Assembly: GCA_026315105.1 (NCBI GenBank)
Contig: CM048744.1
Coordinates: 840,296,094 to 840,360,093 of the forward strand
Reading direction: 5' to 3'
From: Locusta migratoria
Lineage: Eukaryota; Arthropoda; Insecta; Orthoptera; Acrididae
Length of the DNA stretch: 64,000 bases
How positions within the stretch are numbered: position 1 is the first letter of the stretch; each line of letters starts with the position of its first letter. This document shows, piece after piece, positions 62,546 through 64,000 of the stretch. The notes beneath the pieces are model-generated. The model saw only the letters and a list, made by a program, of their open reading frames with translations, was not told where the DNA came from and searched no databases. Both the position numbers and the translations under genes were made by a program.

Positions 62546-62600
62546 AACGACTGATAACCCCATAGTTAAATCTCTCAAGATTTACAAACATTTGTACATT
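62546..62600 (+). mobile_element. SINE part 3 of the nested host (tail)
   Basis: 'gactgataaccccatagttaaat' followed by 'atttacaaacatttg', completing the SINE begun at 60337. Confidence 0.8.
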
Positions 62601-63480
62601 TGATTTTACTACTTGTAACCCCCTATGGCACCCCTAACAGTTGAATTTAGAAAAATAACCCCAACATGTGTCTTTTAAATTCCAACCAAGTATTCAAATA
62701 TTTTTTGTAATTCTGGGTTGAAAATTGGCTTAGTAGAAACGTATTTACAAAAAATGTTTCATCCCCTGCTTCACCCCCTAAATGATTAATTTCCTCAAAA
62801 TACCGAAACGTGTCTTTTTAATTCGAATTTGTGTTTATAACTTCAAAATTGCTTAAATAGCAACATATTTTCGAAAAACATTCCCTCGGCAATTTAATCC
62901 CCTCGATTGATTTCCAAAAATACCGAACCACGTAAATGTTAAATTCTAACCAACAATACAAATATCAATTTTTGCAGCTCTAGCTTCAAAATTGTCTGAA
63001 TAGCAACGTGTTTTCAAAAAGAATTTTTCATCCTCGATTTTACTCTCTTAATTCTTGAATTTTCCGAAAATACTGAGACTGGTCTTTTTTTCTTTTTTTT
63101 CTTTAATTCTGACCAAGATTTTACATCCGAAGTTTAATAGTTGTCGCTTAAAATTTGAGTTAACAGCAACATATTTTTGAAAATCAATTTTTGTTTCCCT
63201 TATTTTGCCCCCTTATTCGTTGAATTTCAAAAAATGCCGAAACATATGTATTTTAAATTCGAACCGTGAGTTAAAATCTGAAATTTTGTAATTCTAACTT
63301 CAAAATTGCCTAAATAGCAACGTATTTTCAAAAAACGTTTCATCCCCTACTTCACCCCCTTACGGACGGAACATCAAAAAATCGCTTCTTAAATGACGCC
63401 TACAGAGTAAGCTCAACACCCTTTACAAAGTTCAAGTTTCTACCTTCAGTGGTTTGGGCTTGGCGATGTTGAGTCAGTCA
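62601..63480. repeat. Diverged tandem repeats, ~120-170 bp period
   Basis: About six related units recur: each has a 'caaaattgc.taaatagcaac.tattttc' block, an 'aaaaa.gtttcatcccct' block and an 'aaaataccgaaac.tgt' block (marks near 62662, 62802, 62921, 63068, 63239). Units vary by expansion of T runs. No ORF. Confidence 0.7.
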
Positions 63481-64000
63481 GTCAGTCAGTCAGTTGGGAC
63501 ATTGCCTTTTATATACAGAGATTTGATGTTTCACCAATCAGTATTATGCAAAAATGGTTTTGTAAATTTTGGTTGGTAGTTTCATTGTGATTATTTCAGA
63601 GTCCTTCTTTCATGTACATTTTAAGGCACAGTTTAAATTCCTCTTGAATCGTGTTTCCAATACTATGTTTAATGTGTTCCGTGGTACGTTACGTTACAGT
63701 AGCTGGGACGCAGTTTGTGATCCCAGCGTAGCCGAGTCTCAGGATGTGCTCAAGAACAGTCCAGTCTCTACTTCCAAACAATTCATGCTGTAACTTTTGA
63801 AACATGCTTCTGTTTATAGGAATGAACTTGTCATAAAATGTTGATGTTATTCGATATATCACCCGACTCTCCATTATTATTTATTTTTGTTATTTATTTT
63901 TATTTATTTATTTATTTTTCAACTGACTTAAATTCAAGATGGAAGTTTGCAAGATGTCGCCCTGGTACGAACTGTAAAAGACAGACCACCTCAGCCATAC
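63481..64000. other. AT-rich end of window
   Basis: An AGTC tandem run (63472-63493) followed by 'gccttttatatacagaga', then unremarkable AT-rich sequence with a TTTA run near 63890-63920. No gene. Confidence 0.5.

Noticed and set aside
63472..63493. CRISPR-like array
   Set aside because: It is a plain AGTC tandem repeat without spacers in a eukaryotic repeat context.

Overview
This is a repeat-saturated eukaryotic nuclear window with no host gene I can recognise. Almost every supportable feature is a transposable element: five types of non-LTR retrotransposon (LINE), one complete Ty3/gypsy-type LTR retrotransposon, remains of piggyBac, PIF/Harbinger and mariner DNA transposons, several long fold-back elements, and about 40 tRNA-derived SINEs. 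The SINE heads, the RTE tails made of CAA/TTG repeats and the (ATCTAC)n-tailed CR1/Jockey-like LINE suggest a large-genome insect, most plausibly an orthopteran such as a locust or grasshopper. That is inference from memory of repeat types; no database was consulted.

Layout. 1-6,130: CR1-like LINE end, first copy of an unclassified ~1.8 kb repeat (1,178-3,019), SINEs, a tRNA-like retroposon with perfect 12-bp target-site duplications (TSDs). 6,480-9,830: CR1-like LINE fragments, one carrying an in-frame SINE. 10,000-14,440: SINEs and a mariner fragment split by an RTE. 15,480-19,850: dinucleotide repeats, a CR1-like LINE split by a different SINE, and the second copy of the unclassified repeat. 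19,983-26,296: a SINE split by a complete I-type LINE with two intact overlapping ORFs. 27,798-33,741: a nearly complete, young gypsy-type element with an uninterrupted 1,664-residue gag-pol frame. 36,590-41,520: LINE remains with two nested RTE copies, one holding a 642-bp inverted-repeat element. 43,029-46,201: a piggyBac element with perfect ends, TTAA duplications and a ruined transposase. 46,242-51,735: RTE copies and a SINE cluster. 52,130-56,990: Harbinger fragment, fold-back elements and nested SINEs. 57,430-62,600: LINE remains and a four-deep nest. 62,600-64,000: diverged tandem repeats and AT-rich sequence.

The elements do not form a pathway. They form a stratigraphy: TSDs at many junctions let the order of insertion be read directly. 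The I-type LINE and the gypsy-type element look youngest (intact frames; LTRs differing by one substitution and one 23-bp indel). The item most worth following is a fold-back element at 56,392-56,663 whose arms carry a hammerhead-ribozyme-like motif, with a second diverged instance at 52,030-52,078 whose helices differ in sequence but keep their pairing.
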